Positions 44,360 to 54,519 of a stretch of 64,000 bases of DNA are shown piece by piece (positions within the stretch are counted from its first letter, which is position 1; each line of letters opens with the position of its first letter). The notes beneath the pieces are model-generated. The model had not been told where the DNA came from and did no database searches. It saw only the letters and a list, made by a program, of their open reading frames with translations. This stretch comes from Ryuthela nishihirai (taxonomy: Eukaryota; Arthropoda; Arachnida; Araneae; Heptathelidae). The translations under genes and the position numbers were made by a program. The stretch is from contig JAWZYU010000024.1 in assembly GCA_038380435.1 (NCBI GenBank), positions 50,678,613 through 50,742,612 of the forward strand, given 5' to 3'.

Positions 44360-44771
44360 TTTAAAGAATTAAAAATTTTAGAGGCCAAATAATCAAAATG
44401 TTTGTGCATAATTTCTTTTTTTGTAAGTGGCAACAGAAACCTTTTCCCATCATCTCGCATAGAATGATTTGTATAATGCAGCACTGCATTGTTGTTTTTA
44501 AAGAAGTAATTTAATGTTCTATAAACAGAGAAGTGTCTCAGTGGAAATACACCTTAAATGGTATATTTACAAAAGATGGTAACAGTTTTATATTTATTTC
44601 GTAATATATGAAATATATGTGAAACGACATATCCACATGCAACAATTGCAGCGTCATTATTGCTCCACTAGATATAGCACGTAAAGCGGAAATACGTCAC
44701 GTTTTGAATTGAGTACAGTTAAGTTTGAATAGAGGACGAGAGAAGGAATGTTAGTAATTGAAATGATTGGC
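44360..44771. other. unassigned AT-rich sequence
   Basis: No recognised feature. Confidence 0.4.
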
Positions 44772-45147
44772 CTTGTATACAGTGTGCATGTGTCAGCTAC
44801 GATTACAGTAATTGGTTTTTCTTTGTGAAGAATCGAGGGACTTCTGTTTAAACAAATGTTGTCCTTAGTGGACAAACTGTGTAATAAATCAGAAATATTC
44901 TTGGTAAGAGTTGGATTGTTTTACCTCTGAGCGGCACTTTTTTGCACACCATGGGCTAAATGGCCAGGTCACATGGACTCCGAAGACTCAGAGAAGGTTG
45001 GGGGAGGGGACCCACTGGAACAGCTGTTGGGAGACAGATGGTAGCCTCCCGTCAAGGCCATCCAGCGTGTTCTTTAACGTGCACAGGGTATGGCTCTCCT
45101 GCACCCTTGGCCACGGCTTAACGTCCCATCCGACGGACGGCGGCCTT
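44772..45147. repeat. 376-bp segment duplicated at 46693-47066
   Basis: Comprises ~126 bp of non-SINE flank (CTTGTATACAGTGTGCATG onward), the left TSD of the SINE-A at 44912, and part of that SINE. It is repeated ~1.9 kb downstream with few differences. Confidence 0.92.
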
Positions 45148-45289
45148 TCCAAGCCCACCGCTGTCCCTTACTGACCGTAGGCAGGGCGTGGAATTTTGCG
45201 GATATAAATCTCAACGCTGACCCAATTGGGACTCGAACCTGGGAACGATTACGAGCCTGGCGCGCTACCGACTGAGCCACCCCCGCCCC
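44912..45289 (-). mobile_element. SINE-A copy, full length, with TSD
   Basis: Antisense copy flanked by the 14-bp TSD TTCTTGGTAAGAGT (44898-44911 and 45290-45303). Likely source of the partial copy at 46831-47066. Confidence 0.96.
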
Positions 45290-45303
45290 TTCTTGGTAAG
45301 AGT

Positions 45304-46649
45304 CGATATTATAATTTGCTATGTAAAAATTGTTGTGGTTGAACTTTTAAGTATTACATTCATTTAACATTCGATATTGAATAAATGAGAAGAGTAATTA
45401 GTTATTAGTTTAGATAGTCCTTTGTATTGGTTTATTTCTTGTAAATTAATCGCTTTATTTATTAAATGAGTTCATTTATTATCGTTTGGTTATTTCAACT
45501 AGCGTCAAACAAAAGCAGCTAAAAATTTGCAACAATATGTTGACATCGAAAAATATCAAAAACTCATCAATCGAAGTGAATAGGTAATTTCTGAGTAACC
45601 AGAAACCAAACAAACATAATTTTTTAGATCCCTTTACAAATATCTATATTGACTTGTTTAGATTGTAAATTCTTCTTTCTACCTCTATAAAAGTTCCTGC
45701 AAATGAGTTGTACTTCGGAAATTCTTAAGAAATGATCTCCTGCCTTCTTCTAAAGAGATGACTTTTCGCTTCTTGCCTCATCGCTTCAGGATCACTTCAG
45801 AAAACTCCGTCTCTACCTATGATGGCTGCAGAGTCAAAGAGGAGGCTGAACTTCCTCCTCCTCCTCCGTATTGATTGACTGAGCTGATTGCAAGAGCATT
45901 TCGCCTACTGCCACCAAGAAAAAGAAAGGAAAAAACTTCTTCCCGTTTTATTTCCAGTTTTTTTTTCTTTCTTTCTTTGCACTGAAGTTGCTTCCTAAAG
46001 GTCTTCGTGCTAATCTCCATCTTTTTTCCACATCGCAGACATAATTTACAAATAATTAACCAGTTAGGAGAAGATTGCATCTCTTTCATTTATCAGTTGC
46101 AAGATCTGACGATAAATTCTAATTTGCGATTTAATTGTAGCAAATGTGTCTACCCTGAGAGCCGTCTGTATCGATCCTTACTCTAAATAGTCCCCTCGTG
46201 GCGACTGCACATTGGGACCTATCCAGTTCGGCTGATGGAATCTCGAAACATCGAACGTTGCATGTTCCTTTGATTTGTTTCTTTGCTTGAAGTCTCTGAG
46301 TGTTTCAGAAGTTGAAATGCTTTGTTTCATTTGCGATTGCCGATGCCATGAAAGGCGTCCAATCTCAAGGTTAATTATTGAAATATTAGTCTTGAACCGC
46401 AATGGCTTTAGTAGCAATGTTTAGACAGTAAATGCTCTGCTTAATTAACTAATCTGCTGTCCTCTGAACACTGCTTTGTTAGAGAAATTCCTGGTTTGTT
46501 CATTTATTACGATGTTAATTTAATTTATAATTCGTAATATATGACTTGATATATTTGTAGGCATATAAAATGATGCAACTACAGCTGGATTATAAACAAC
46601 AAAGATATATATTTAATTTCCAATTAATAAATCTTCATCAATGAACTAA
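45304..46649. other. unassigned AT-rich sequence
   Basis: About 1.3 kb with no recognised repeat. Open frames on the minus strand (45817-46089, 46178-46417) have no known domain. Confidence 0.45.
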
Positions 46650-47107
46650 TTTTTTTCCTTTTTTACTTATTACTTTTTTACTGATTGCTGGACTTGTATA
46701 CAGTGTGCATGTATCAGCTACGATTACTGTAATTAGTTTTCTTTGTGAAGAATCGAGGGACTTCTATTTAAACAAATGTTGTCCTTAGTGGATACACTGT
46801 GTAATAAATCAGAAATATTCTTGGTAAGAGTTGGATGTTTTACCTCTGAGCGGCACTTTTTTGCACACCATGGGCTAAATGGCCAGGTCACATGGACCCC
46901 GAAGGTTCAGAGAAGGTTGGGGGAGGGGACCCACTGGAACAGCTGTTGGGAGACAGATGGTAGCCTCCCGTCAAGGCCCTCCAGTGTGTTCTTTAACGTG
47001 CACAGAGTATGGCTCTACTGCACACGGCGCCACGGCTTAGCATCGCATCCGACGGACGGCGGCCTTATTCCTTTTTTACTGATTTCCTTTTTTACTAATT
47101 GCTGGAC
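46650..47107 (-). mobile_element. truncated SINE-A with 3'-transduced flank and ~40-bp TSD
   Basis: The core 46693-47066 copies 44772-45147: ~130 bp of the flank beyond the SINE tail, plus the SINE from tail to the GGCGGCCTT motif, where it is truncated. It is bracketed by direct repeats of about 40 bp: 46654-46692 (TTCCTTTTTTACTTATTAC, then TTTTTTACTGATTGCTGGA) and 47067-47106 (TTCCTTTTTTACTGATTTCC, then TTTTTTACTAATTGCTGGA). The structure is that of a read-through SINE transcript inserted with 5' truncation. Confidence 0.85.
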
Positions 47108-47108
47108 G

Positions 47109-47825
47109 TTGTTATAGATGAGTTCTGGCTGGACATTGTCGGATTGAGATCGGTTAAAGATTCTTACATCAGATGAGACCTGGACATTGCAGTAACAGGA
47201 AAATTTTATTTTAATACGTAGCTTTATTAATAAAAACGGTGATTTCTGAAATTCAGCTGGAATTTACTCACCTTAATAGAATTATAATGAATGAATAATC
47301 TCATTTTATGTGATTTAGAAATATAGATTATAATCAAATTCCTTAAATTTTTATGCATAGAAATTTTTCTCTTTTTTCACTTCTTTGCTCAGCTGGTATC
47401 CGGAACTGGTTTATCAAGGTAACATTACCTCGGCTTGGTTCTGGAGGACTAGGGACTAGATTTTTTTAGGGACTAGAAATTTCCAATTTTTTTGCAATTT
47501 CAAAAAAATAAAAGTGAAAGAAATAAATAATTTAATAAATAACTATTTGTAAAAAAATTATTGCCGACGGTAAGAATTATAATTTTTTCCAAATATTTAT
47601 TTATTAAATTATATATCTACAGGTAATCTGTGTATTTACTATGTATTAAAATAATTTATTCTGTTAATGACTTCAAATTTATAGTCAGTTCTTAGCAATT
47701 AAAAATTATCAAAACTCCTTGTTTCATTATTTTTAGGTATTCTCTTGCTTTTATTAATTAAGTATTTTATTATTCTAGCATTTCAATTTTTAAATACCTT
47801 TCATATTTTAATTTGGTCTTTAATA
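47109..47825. other. unassigned, very AT-rich
   Basis: No recognised feature. Confidence 0.4.
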
Positions 47826-47833
47826 CTCTACAA

Positions 47834-48061
47834 TAGGGGATCTCAACGTGGGGTACGCGTACCCCTTGAGGATACGCGGTAAAATTATTCGGGGTACGCC
47901 GTGAGGGCTGAAAAGTCGCTAGATATATGTTATATAAATATGTTTTATTTTATTCCCATTGTTATACTAAAACTATAGTTTTATCTATATATACAAGGGG
48001 TTCCCCAGTTACATACACATTTCCAGGGGGTGCGTGAAGCATAAAAGATTGAGAACAACTG
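47834..48061. mobile_element. hAT-type MITE, ~228 bp
   Basis: Ends TAGGGGATCTCAACGTGG (left) and GATTGAGAACAACTG (right, inverse CAGTTGTTCTCAATC), with imperfect TIRs of the NAG...TTCTCAA type seen in hAT elements. Flanked by the 8-bp repeat CTCTACAA / CTCTATAA (47826-47833 and 48062-48069), the TSD length of hAT elements. Subterminal GGGTACGC repeats lie near the left end. No coding capacity. Confidence 0.8.
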
Positions 48062-48159
48062 CTCTATAATATTAGTATTGCTAAGAATTAAAAATCATTC
48101 AGTGGTAAGTATTTCAGCATTAATATTTTACGAATTGTCAAGGAATTTTTTCTCACCTA

Positions 48160-48540
48160 ACCGGGCTCGGGCTCAATAATTATCGAAATAGTTCGAGTTC
48201 TGGTTTCAAACGAATGGTTGGAGCTCGGGCTCAATAATTATCGAAATAGTTCGAGTTCGATTTCAATTATCATCAAAATAATTGGAGCTCGGGCTCAATA
48301 ATTATCGAAATTGTTGGAGCTCGGGCTCAATAATTATCGAAATAGTTCGAGTTCGATTTCAATTATCATCAAAATAATTGGAGCTCGGGCTCAATAATTA
48401 TCGAAATTGTTGGAGCTCGGGCTCAATAATTATCGATATGTTTGAAGCTAGGGTTAAATATTATATTCAAAATGGTTCGAGTTCGAGCTCAATAGTTATC
48501 GTAATTATCTGGTTCGGGCTCCAAATTTTGAGCCCGAATT
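48160..48540. repeat. ~32-bp minisatellite with ~96-bp higher-order unit
   Basis: Units of GGAGCTCGGGCTCAATAATT plus ATCGAAATAGTT recur with variation. A three-unit block containing TCGAGTTCGATTTCAATTAT repeats at a 96-bp offset (48251 and 48347). It lies shortly downstream of the hAT-type MITE. Confidence 0.88.
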
Positions 48541-48663
48541 TGTCTCTTGTGGACATATTACAAATGGCACATAACACTCAGAAAAAAAGTTATGAATAAT
48601 GACATAATCCAATATTATTAAAAATTATGAATAATGGCATAATGTAAGGACAGCTTTGAAATT

Positions 48664-48955
48664 CGATTGAATTGTTTCATTTGTAGGTTGTGCTTTTCTG
48701 CGCACAATGGGCTAAACAGCAGATCGAAAGGGCACTCTGAGTTGTGTAGGAGAAGGGTTGAATTGTTATGCCACCAAGTGGCAAATTTTTGCACCCACTG
48801 GGTTAAATTGCAAGGGCATAAAGATCCCAAGGGTTCATAGAAGGTTGCGATGGAGTATTCACAGAATAACTGTTAAGAGACAGGTAGAAGCCTACCTTCA
48901 AAGCAATCGAGTGTGTTCTTTAATGTGCACAAGGTATGGCTCTCCTGCAAACGTC
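48664..48955 (-). mobile_element. decayed SINE-A fragments, antisense
   Basis: Two successive tail-side starts (about 48664 and 48755) are followed by recognisable AGTGTGTTCTTTAATGTGCA and GTATGGCTCTCCTGCA. It is either a partial duplication or two overlapping old copies. Confidence 0.75.
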
Positions 48956-49486
48956 ATCTGTCTCCTAACAGCTGTCCAGTGAGCTCCCTTCTCCCAACTT
49001 TCTCTGAGCCGCAGAGGTGCTTGTGACCTGGCCATTTTGCCCATTGTGTGCAAAATAGTGGGTTGGTTTTTTTTTTACCTCTGAGCGGCACTTTTGTTGC
49101 ACACAATGGTCTAAATGGCCAGGTCACAAGGACCTCGAAGACTCAGAGAAGATTGGAGGTGGGGACCCACTGGAACAGCTGTTGGGTGACAGATGGTAGT
49201 CTCCCGTCAAGGCCATCCAGCGTGTTCTTTAACGTGCACAGGGTATGGCTCTCCCGCACGAGTGGTCACGGCTTTAACGTCCCATCCAACGGACGGCGGC
49301 CTTTCGCAAACCCTTCGGTGTCCCCTACTGACCGTAGAAAGGGCGGAGAGTTTTGCGGAGATAAGTCTCAACGCTGACCCAGCTGGGACCCAAACCTGGG
49401 AACTGCAGATTACGATCCTAGCGCGCTACCGACAAAGCCATCCGCGCTCCGCAAGATAGTGCCTCTCAGAGGTAAAACAACCATAC
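48956..49486 (+). mobile_element. SINE-A tail half, split by a nested copy
   Basis: Plus-strand fragment: 48956-49060 (CATCTGTCTCCTAACAGCTG to GTGTGCAAAATAGTG), then 49451-49486 (GTGCCTCTCAGAGGTAAAAC). It is interrupted by the full antisense copy at 49061-49450. Confidence 0.88.
49061..49450 (-). mobile_element. SINE-A copy, full length, nested, with TSD
   Basis: Antisense copy from GGTTGG plus a T-run to the head complement AAGCCATCCGCGCTCC. TSD GCAAAATAGTG / GCAAGATAGTG (49050-49060 and 49451-49461), lying in the tail of the outer plus-strand fragment. Confidence 0.93.
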
Positions 49487-49489
49487 CGT

Positions 49490-49800
49490 GCATACGGAGC
49501 CCCGACTTAACATCTTATGTGATGGACGGCATGTTTTTTAGTTTTATCGGTGTCCCCTTTCTCACCGAGGACAGAACGAAGTTTTATAAAAAGAGACAGC
49601 TATTAAGAGATAGATGAAACCTTCCTCCAAAGTCATCTACGTGGCTCTCTTATACATGAATTCACAACTTAATGTCGCATCCGACGGACGGCAGTCTTTC
49701 TCAGCCTATTGGTGTCTCCTTTTTTCAACAAATACAGAAGAGAAGTTATCGAAAATATATCAGTGGAGACTCCAAACTGAGGTGACCAGATTACAATATG
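49490..49800 (-). mobile_element. decayed SINE-A fragments
   Basis: Two successive body fragments: GGAGCCCCGACTTAACATC to GTGTCCCCTTTCTCACCGAG, and then ACAACTTAATGTCGCATCCG to TTGGTGTCTCC. They are strongly diverged. Confidence 0.7.
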
Positions 49801-49804
49801 AGAC

Positions 49805-51064
49805 TGCCGCAATATCGAATATGCATTTCGTCGCCCGCGCTCATGGTAATAATGAGTTTAGATGTAATGTTTTCGTTTAAATTAAAAATTAATCAACGTG
49901 TTTAATTGTTATAAACAAAAATAGCTATTGAAAAAGATTTATATGAAATTACTTTCTAATAATGTTTCTTAACTTCAGTTCCCGGTCATTAAATTGTTGA
50001 AAATATCTAATAAAATTTTACTTTGTTAGTGCAAGGAATAAAATTGCAGATAAAGCATTCCACTTTGAAAGCGTGTTATTTCATCCAGAAGAGGATTCAC
50101 AAGTAGAATTTCAACTTTTAAATCAAGACAGCTTTTATTCACATTTAAGTATTGTCTTACTTTTATTCAACTCCAAATGTTTAACCTTGTTCTTTCAGCT
50201 TCTGATCTCGTCTATTCGTGATTCAACAACAAGGCGTAGAGACTTATGCATACAGTTGCAAAACCATCCAACAAGAACACCACACCAAGATAGTACTCAA
50301 TATCAGCTTTCCAGTGATTCGTAGTGGGCTGGTCATCTTTCTCCATCATACTCTCTTCACAAAACATCCCATTCACCTAATGGACAGTTTCTAGTGGTTC
50401 TAAGGTTTCTTAAGAACAGCTCCACTCTTTAGTCATCGTTTCCCAGTAGTGTCTTGTTTCAAGCTTGTAATCTTCGTGATGTTTTGGCGAGTGACTGCAG
50501 TTCCTGGTATTCATCGTACAACATTTTCTGAAGCTTTCAAGTCTATGAATAGCGGCTTTTTTTAGCTACACTTCAAAACACTTTTCTTAAGTAATATGAG
50601 ACAGATTTAATGGCTTTTCGGAAAGTAAAAATGTATAGCATCGATGTATTAGTTTACTGTTTTCGCAATTTCGTTCTTTTAATATATATTTCTTTTAATT
50701 AGTAGCAACCACAAAATAAATATTGAGCATAAAAATTACTCTAATGATAGCATGTTTCGTTTTAAGGATGTTTCTTCACATTGGTATCGAAGAATGTTTT
50801 CGAATTTAAAAGTAAGGTAAAAACATCGTGCATTAGAAGGATAAAAATAATTCAAAATAAAAAATATGTTTCGAAAGAAACTTAATGCGCTTTGAAAGAA
50901 AAGCGGAACAAAAATAGATTGTGGATATGCTTATTACATTGACCAAGTCGCTCACTGATTTGGTAACATTTCTGAAAGTTATTGCTAGAGCTAGAATTCC
51001 AGTCTTGAATTGCTACATTGCGAGATGAGTGGAAATAAAATTATAACGGAGAAGAATTTTGGAA
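49805..51064. other. unassigned AT-rich sequence
   Basis: About 1.26 kb with no recognised repeat or domain. Confidence 0.45.
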
Positions 51065-51077
51065 AGAGAAAGTGCGG

Positions 51078-51455
51078 GTTGGGTTGTTTTACCTCTGAGC
51101 GACACTTTTTTGCACACCATGGGCTAAATGGCCAGGTCACGTGGACCCCGAAGGCTCAGAGAAGGTTGGGGACCCACTGGAATAGCTGTTGGGAGACAGA
51201 TGGTAGCCTCCCGTCAAGGCCATCCAGCGTTTTCTTTAACGTGCACAGGGTATGGCTCTCCCGCACACGGGGTCACGGCTTAACGTCCCATCCGACGGAC
51301 GGCGGACTCTCCAAGCCCATCGGTGTCCCCTACTGACCGTGGGCAGGGCGGGGAATTTTGCGGAGATAAATCTCAACGCTGACCCAGCTGGGACTCGAAC
51401 CTGGGAACTATAGATTACGAGCCTGGCGCGCTACCGACTGAGCCACCCCCGCCAC
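51078..51455 (-). mobile_element. SINE-A copy, full length, with TSD
   Basis: Near-consensus antisense copy with an 8-bp deletion in the GGGGGAGGGGACCC block. TSD AGAGAAAGTGCGG / AGAGAAAGCGCGG (51065-51077 and 51456-51468). Confidence 0.95.
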
Positions 51456-51468
51456 AGAGAAAGCGCGG

Positions 51469-51811
51469 AACATTTTTCAAAATGACAGTAGGAAAATAAT
51501 GCTTAATAAAATTATCATGCACCTAAAAATATTATTCTTTGTTGTAATTTTCAAAGTTAAAATTCTTTAACCTTAAGGCATTTTAAGGAAGGAGAATTCT
51601 GCTGTTAAAAGTTTTAGATTTGATAAATTTCTAAACGCTAAATAAATAATTTTTGAAAAATCGAGATTTGGAGAAATAAAATTGAGAACTAAAACTTACC
51701 TTCATCTCAGAAAGCCTCAGAAAAAGTCACACTTTTCCATAAATTGCTTACTTTTAAAGTTATCGAACTCAAGGTATGGTTTTTCATTGCCAAAAACAAG
51801 AATTATTAATT
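51469..51811. other. unassigned AT-rich spacer
   Basis: No recognised feature. Confidence 0.4.
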
Positions 51812-52147
51812 TGTTGGATTGTTTTACCACTGAAAGGTACTTTTACGCGCATAATGGGCCAAATAGTCAGGTCACAAGGACCCAAGCTCAGATTTGGACA
51901 GATAATCTACTGGCCAGATGGACGCCTCCCTGTCAAGGCCACCCAATGTATAGTTTAGAGTTCAGAGAGTATATATCTCATGCACACAGTGCTACTGTTT
52001 AACATCCCATACGATGGATGGCGACCTTTCCAATCCCCTTGGTGTCACCTTTCTTGCCGATTAAGGATTATCGAAGATAAGTATTGACCCTGGAACTGTT
52101 GGGACTCGAAACGAGAGATGCCAGATTACAAGCCAACCCTGCTCCTA
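51812..52147 (-). mobile_element. SINE-A copy, strongly diverged
   Basis: Antisense copy recognisable from TGGATTGTTTTACCACTGAA through CATACGATGGATGGCGACC to a degraded head (TGGGACTCGAAACGAGAG). Confidence 0.82.
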
Positions 52148-52397
52148 TTCATTGGTTATTTTGCATTTCCTCCTCCAAGTTAGAATCAAGGATAAAAAAG
52201 AGTATATATATAAGGCGGGGGGGGGGGGGGGCGAGAATTTCGCTGCACCTGAAGGCAGCTAGGCCTCCTAGAACTTTCTTTTCCCCTTTCCCCTCATTGT
52301 TTACCCTTCTTTAACCATTTATTACCTGAATTTTCGCATATCAACAAATTTTAAAATGGAAACATTTATATTATAAAGAAATATCCGCTTTAATAGG

Positions 52398-52519
52398 TAC
52401 AGTCGCTCAAAAAATATCCGAACACTATGGCTGATTACAGAATTCAGAAAAAATATTTGGCAACGATTTGTTTAGAAATTAGTGATCTGGCAACCTTCGT
52501 GTCACGTGACACGAAGGTT
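52398..52519. mobile_element. half of the palindromic CACGTG MITE
   Basis: Starts at TA with CAGTCGCTCAAAAAATATCC and ends in the perfect palindrome AACCTTCGTGTCAC / GTGACACGAAGGTT (52492-52519). The left arm matches the inverse of the terminus at 6903, giving the probable intact structure: two ~108-bp arms meeting at CACGTG. The second arm is missing here; a short CA repeat (52529-52544) follows. Confidence 0.82.
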
Positions 52520-52560
52520 CCACCCTTACACACACACACACACGCGTTGGTTCTGACAAC

Positions 52561-52987
52561 GGGTCAATAGGTAAGGATTTCTCCCTTTCCGTAACTGTTT
52601 ATTACTCTATGAGACTCTGTCATAAATTCCATAGCAAGTACTTGCCCAAAGGGAGATTTATTTAGTATAACGTTCCTATTGGCAAAACAAGCATTGTTCA
52701 TTTATTGCTTTTAGCATTGTATTATTTGTAATATCTAATCACATTAATTCAGCATAAGGCGCTTACTAAATCTCTTCTGTCAAACGCTCCGATTGTCTGG
52801 TAACAGCTTAAACTGATTCAGATTCTCCAAGTCTGAATCGAGAATGAGGTAGAGGAAGATTCCGTTGCCTGTAGGGACACGGGTCAACATGTAGGGATTT
52901 CTCCCTTTCTGTAACTGTTTACTACTCTATGAGATTCTGTCAGAAATTCCATAGCAAGTGGTTGCCCAAAGAGAGATTTATTTATTA
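52561..52987. repeat. ~107-bp direct repeat, 320 bp apart
   Basis: Segments 52561-52672 and 52881-52987 share GGGTCAA, GGATTTCTCCCTTTC, GTAACTGTTTA(T/C)TACTCT, AAATTCCATAGCAAGT and GAGATTTATTTA. No recognised family. Confidence 0.88.
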
Positions 52988-53610
52988 TCTGCCTTGAAGA
53001 AAAGAAGTAAAATCAAAGGCCTATCGTGAAGTCTATTGACATTGATTGTCGACAGGCAATTGAAAGATCGCACAGAACAGCAGAAGAAAGAGAGAAGGAA
53101 TTGGCGAGCGAATGAATGCTAGCTTCGCTGCTCTCTTAGTGAGACCATGTCAGGAGAGAATTGAGGAAACAAGCGCGAGGGCGATACGGTTCTGTACGCT
53201 TGTCATGAGACCTGTCACAACACATGGCATGATCGCGCGCACGCACAGACCGGGAATCTGCAGAAACAGCAGCGGGAGGAGGAAGAGGAGGTCGACAACA
53301 ATCGACTCTGTCAGGAGATGGAGGACTAAGAAAGGCGATGAGAGTAGAGCAGAACAAAAAAAAGAGAGACAGAAATGTGGACAAGTCCAGTTGTCGTAAG
53401 TCGAGCATCAACTGACTCACGCTACACAAAAATGTGCTCGGTTCTTCGGATATCTTATCTATAGATGCGAAAAAAGAGGAAAAGAAAGATCTCCTCATAT
53501 AGTAACTCTCTTAGCAACCCGTTTTCTTCTACTTTTTTTTTACGGTTGACTAACCCCGTCTTTGAGAGAACTGTGTCCCTTGATATATGAAGAGAGTTGG
53601 CTTGCTTGTT
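52988..53610. other. unassigned, CpG-richer stretch
   Basis: The 53050-53420 part is richer in G, C and CpG (GATCGCGCGCACGCACAGAC) than its surroundings and has overlapping open frames on both strands (53112-53399 plus, 53136-53498 minus). No domain is recognisable. It may be a host promoter or untranslated exon, which cannot be settled from sequence alone. Confidence 0.35.
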
Positions 53611-53611
53611 T

Positions 53612-53992
53612 GCTTGTATAACCTATGAACGGCACTTTTTTCTACACAATGGGCTAAATGGCCAGGTCATAAGGACCCCGAAGGCTCAGAGAAGGTTGGG
53701 AGAGGGGACCTACTGGAACAGCTGTTGGGAGACAGATGGTAGCCTCCCGTCAAGGCCATATAGCGTGTTCTTTAACGTGCACAGGGAATGGCTCTCCCGT
53801 ACACAGGACCATGCCTTAACGTTTCATTCGACGGACGGCGGCATTCCCAAGCCCATTGGTGTCCCCTACTGACCGAGGGCAGGGCGGGGAGTTTTGCGGA
53901 GATAAGTCTCAAAGCTGACCCAGCTGGGTCTCGAACCTGGGAACTGCAGATTACGAGCTTGGCGCACTACCGACTGAGCCTCCCCCACCCCT
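53612..53992 (-). mobile_element. SINE-A copy, full length
   Basis: Antisense copy from TATAACCTATGAACGGCAC to the head complement ACTGAGCCTCCCCCACCCC. No clear TSD. Confidence 0.92.
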
Positions 53993-53994
53993 AT

Positions 53995-54470
53995 ACACAC
54001 TGCATCCATACACAAACCTGCCCTACTCTGCCACAGTAACGCTGACAGTCAAAACCCCTTGCAGGCCATAAATAGGCCAGATACCTATTTATGGCCTGCA
54101 AGATATGCTTTATGACATACCTGCAAGACATGCTTTATGACTACTGCTTATGACATACCTGCAACTGTTATGATAGGTAAATATGGCTGCCTGAGGGACT
54201 TTCATTGTACTCAGATAGTCGGTGCAAGGAAGATGAATACTCCATATCCATAACACAGGATGTCTGAGATTTCTGCGTGCGACCATCGCAAGTGTATACC
54301 AGAACAAGATCGAAACCAGCAAAACCTGCAGTCGCTGGGGAAAATGTGGTAACAACGGGGCTATTGATATTCGAGGTGAGCTCTCTCTCCCCCACATTGT
54401 AACGTCAGAATGAAGGGCTATAGCACATATGATAACGTCAGCATTCATTGAAGGGGTAACTAAGAAGGTT
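53995..54470. other. unassigned, contains 19-bp hairpin
   Basis: A perfect inverted repeat lies at 54058-54076 / 54084-54102 (CTTGCAGGCCATAAATAGG). It is followed by short direct repeats of GCTTTATGACATACCTGCAA type (54107-54165). It may belong to the 5' part of the adjacent Tc1-like element, but no protein similarity is visible before about 54520. Confidence 0.45.
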
Positions 54471-54519
54471 ATGCAACATTCGATGTATGATGGTATGACT
54501 GGGATATGTCAGCCGATGC

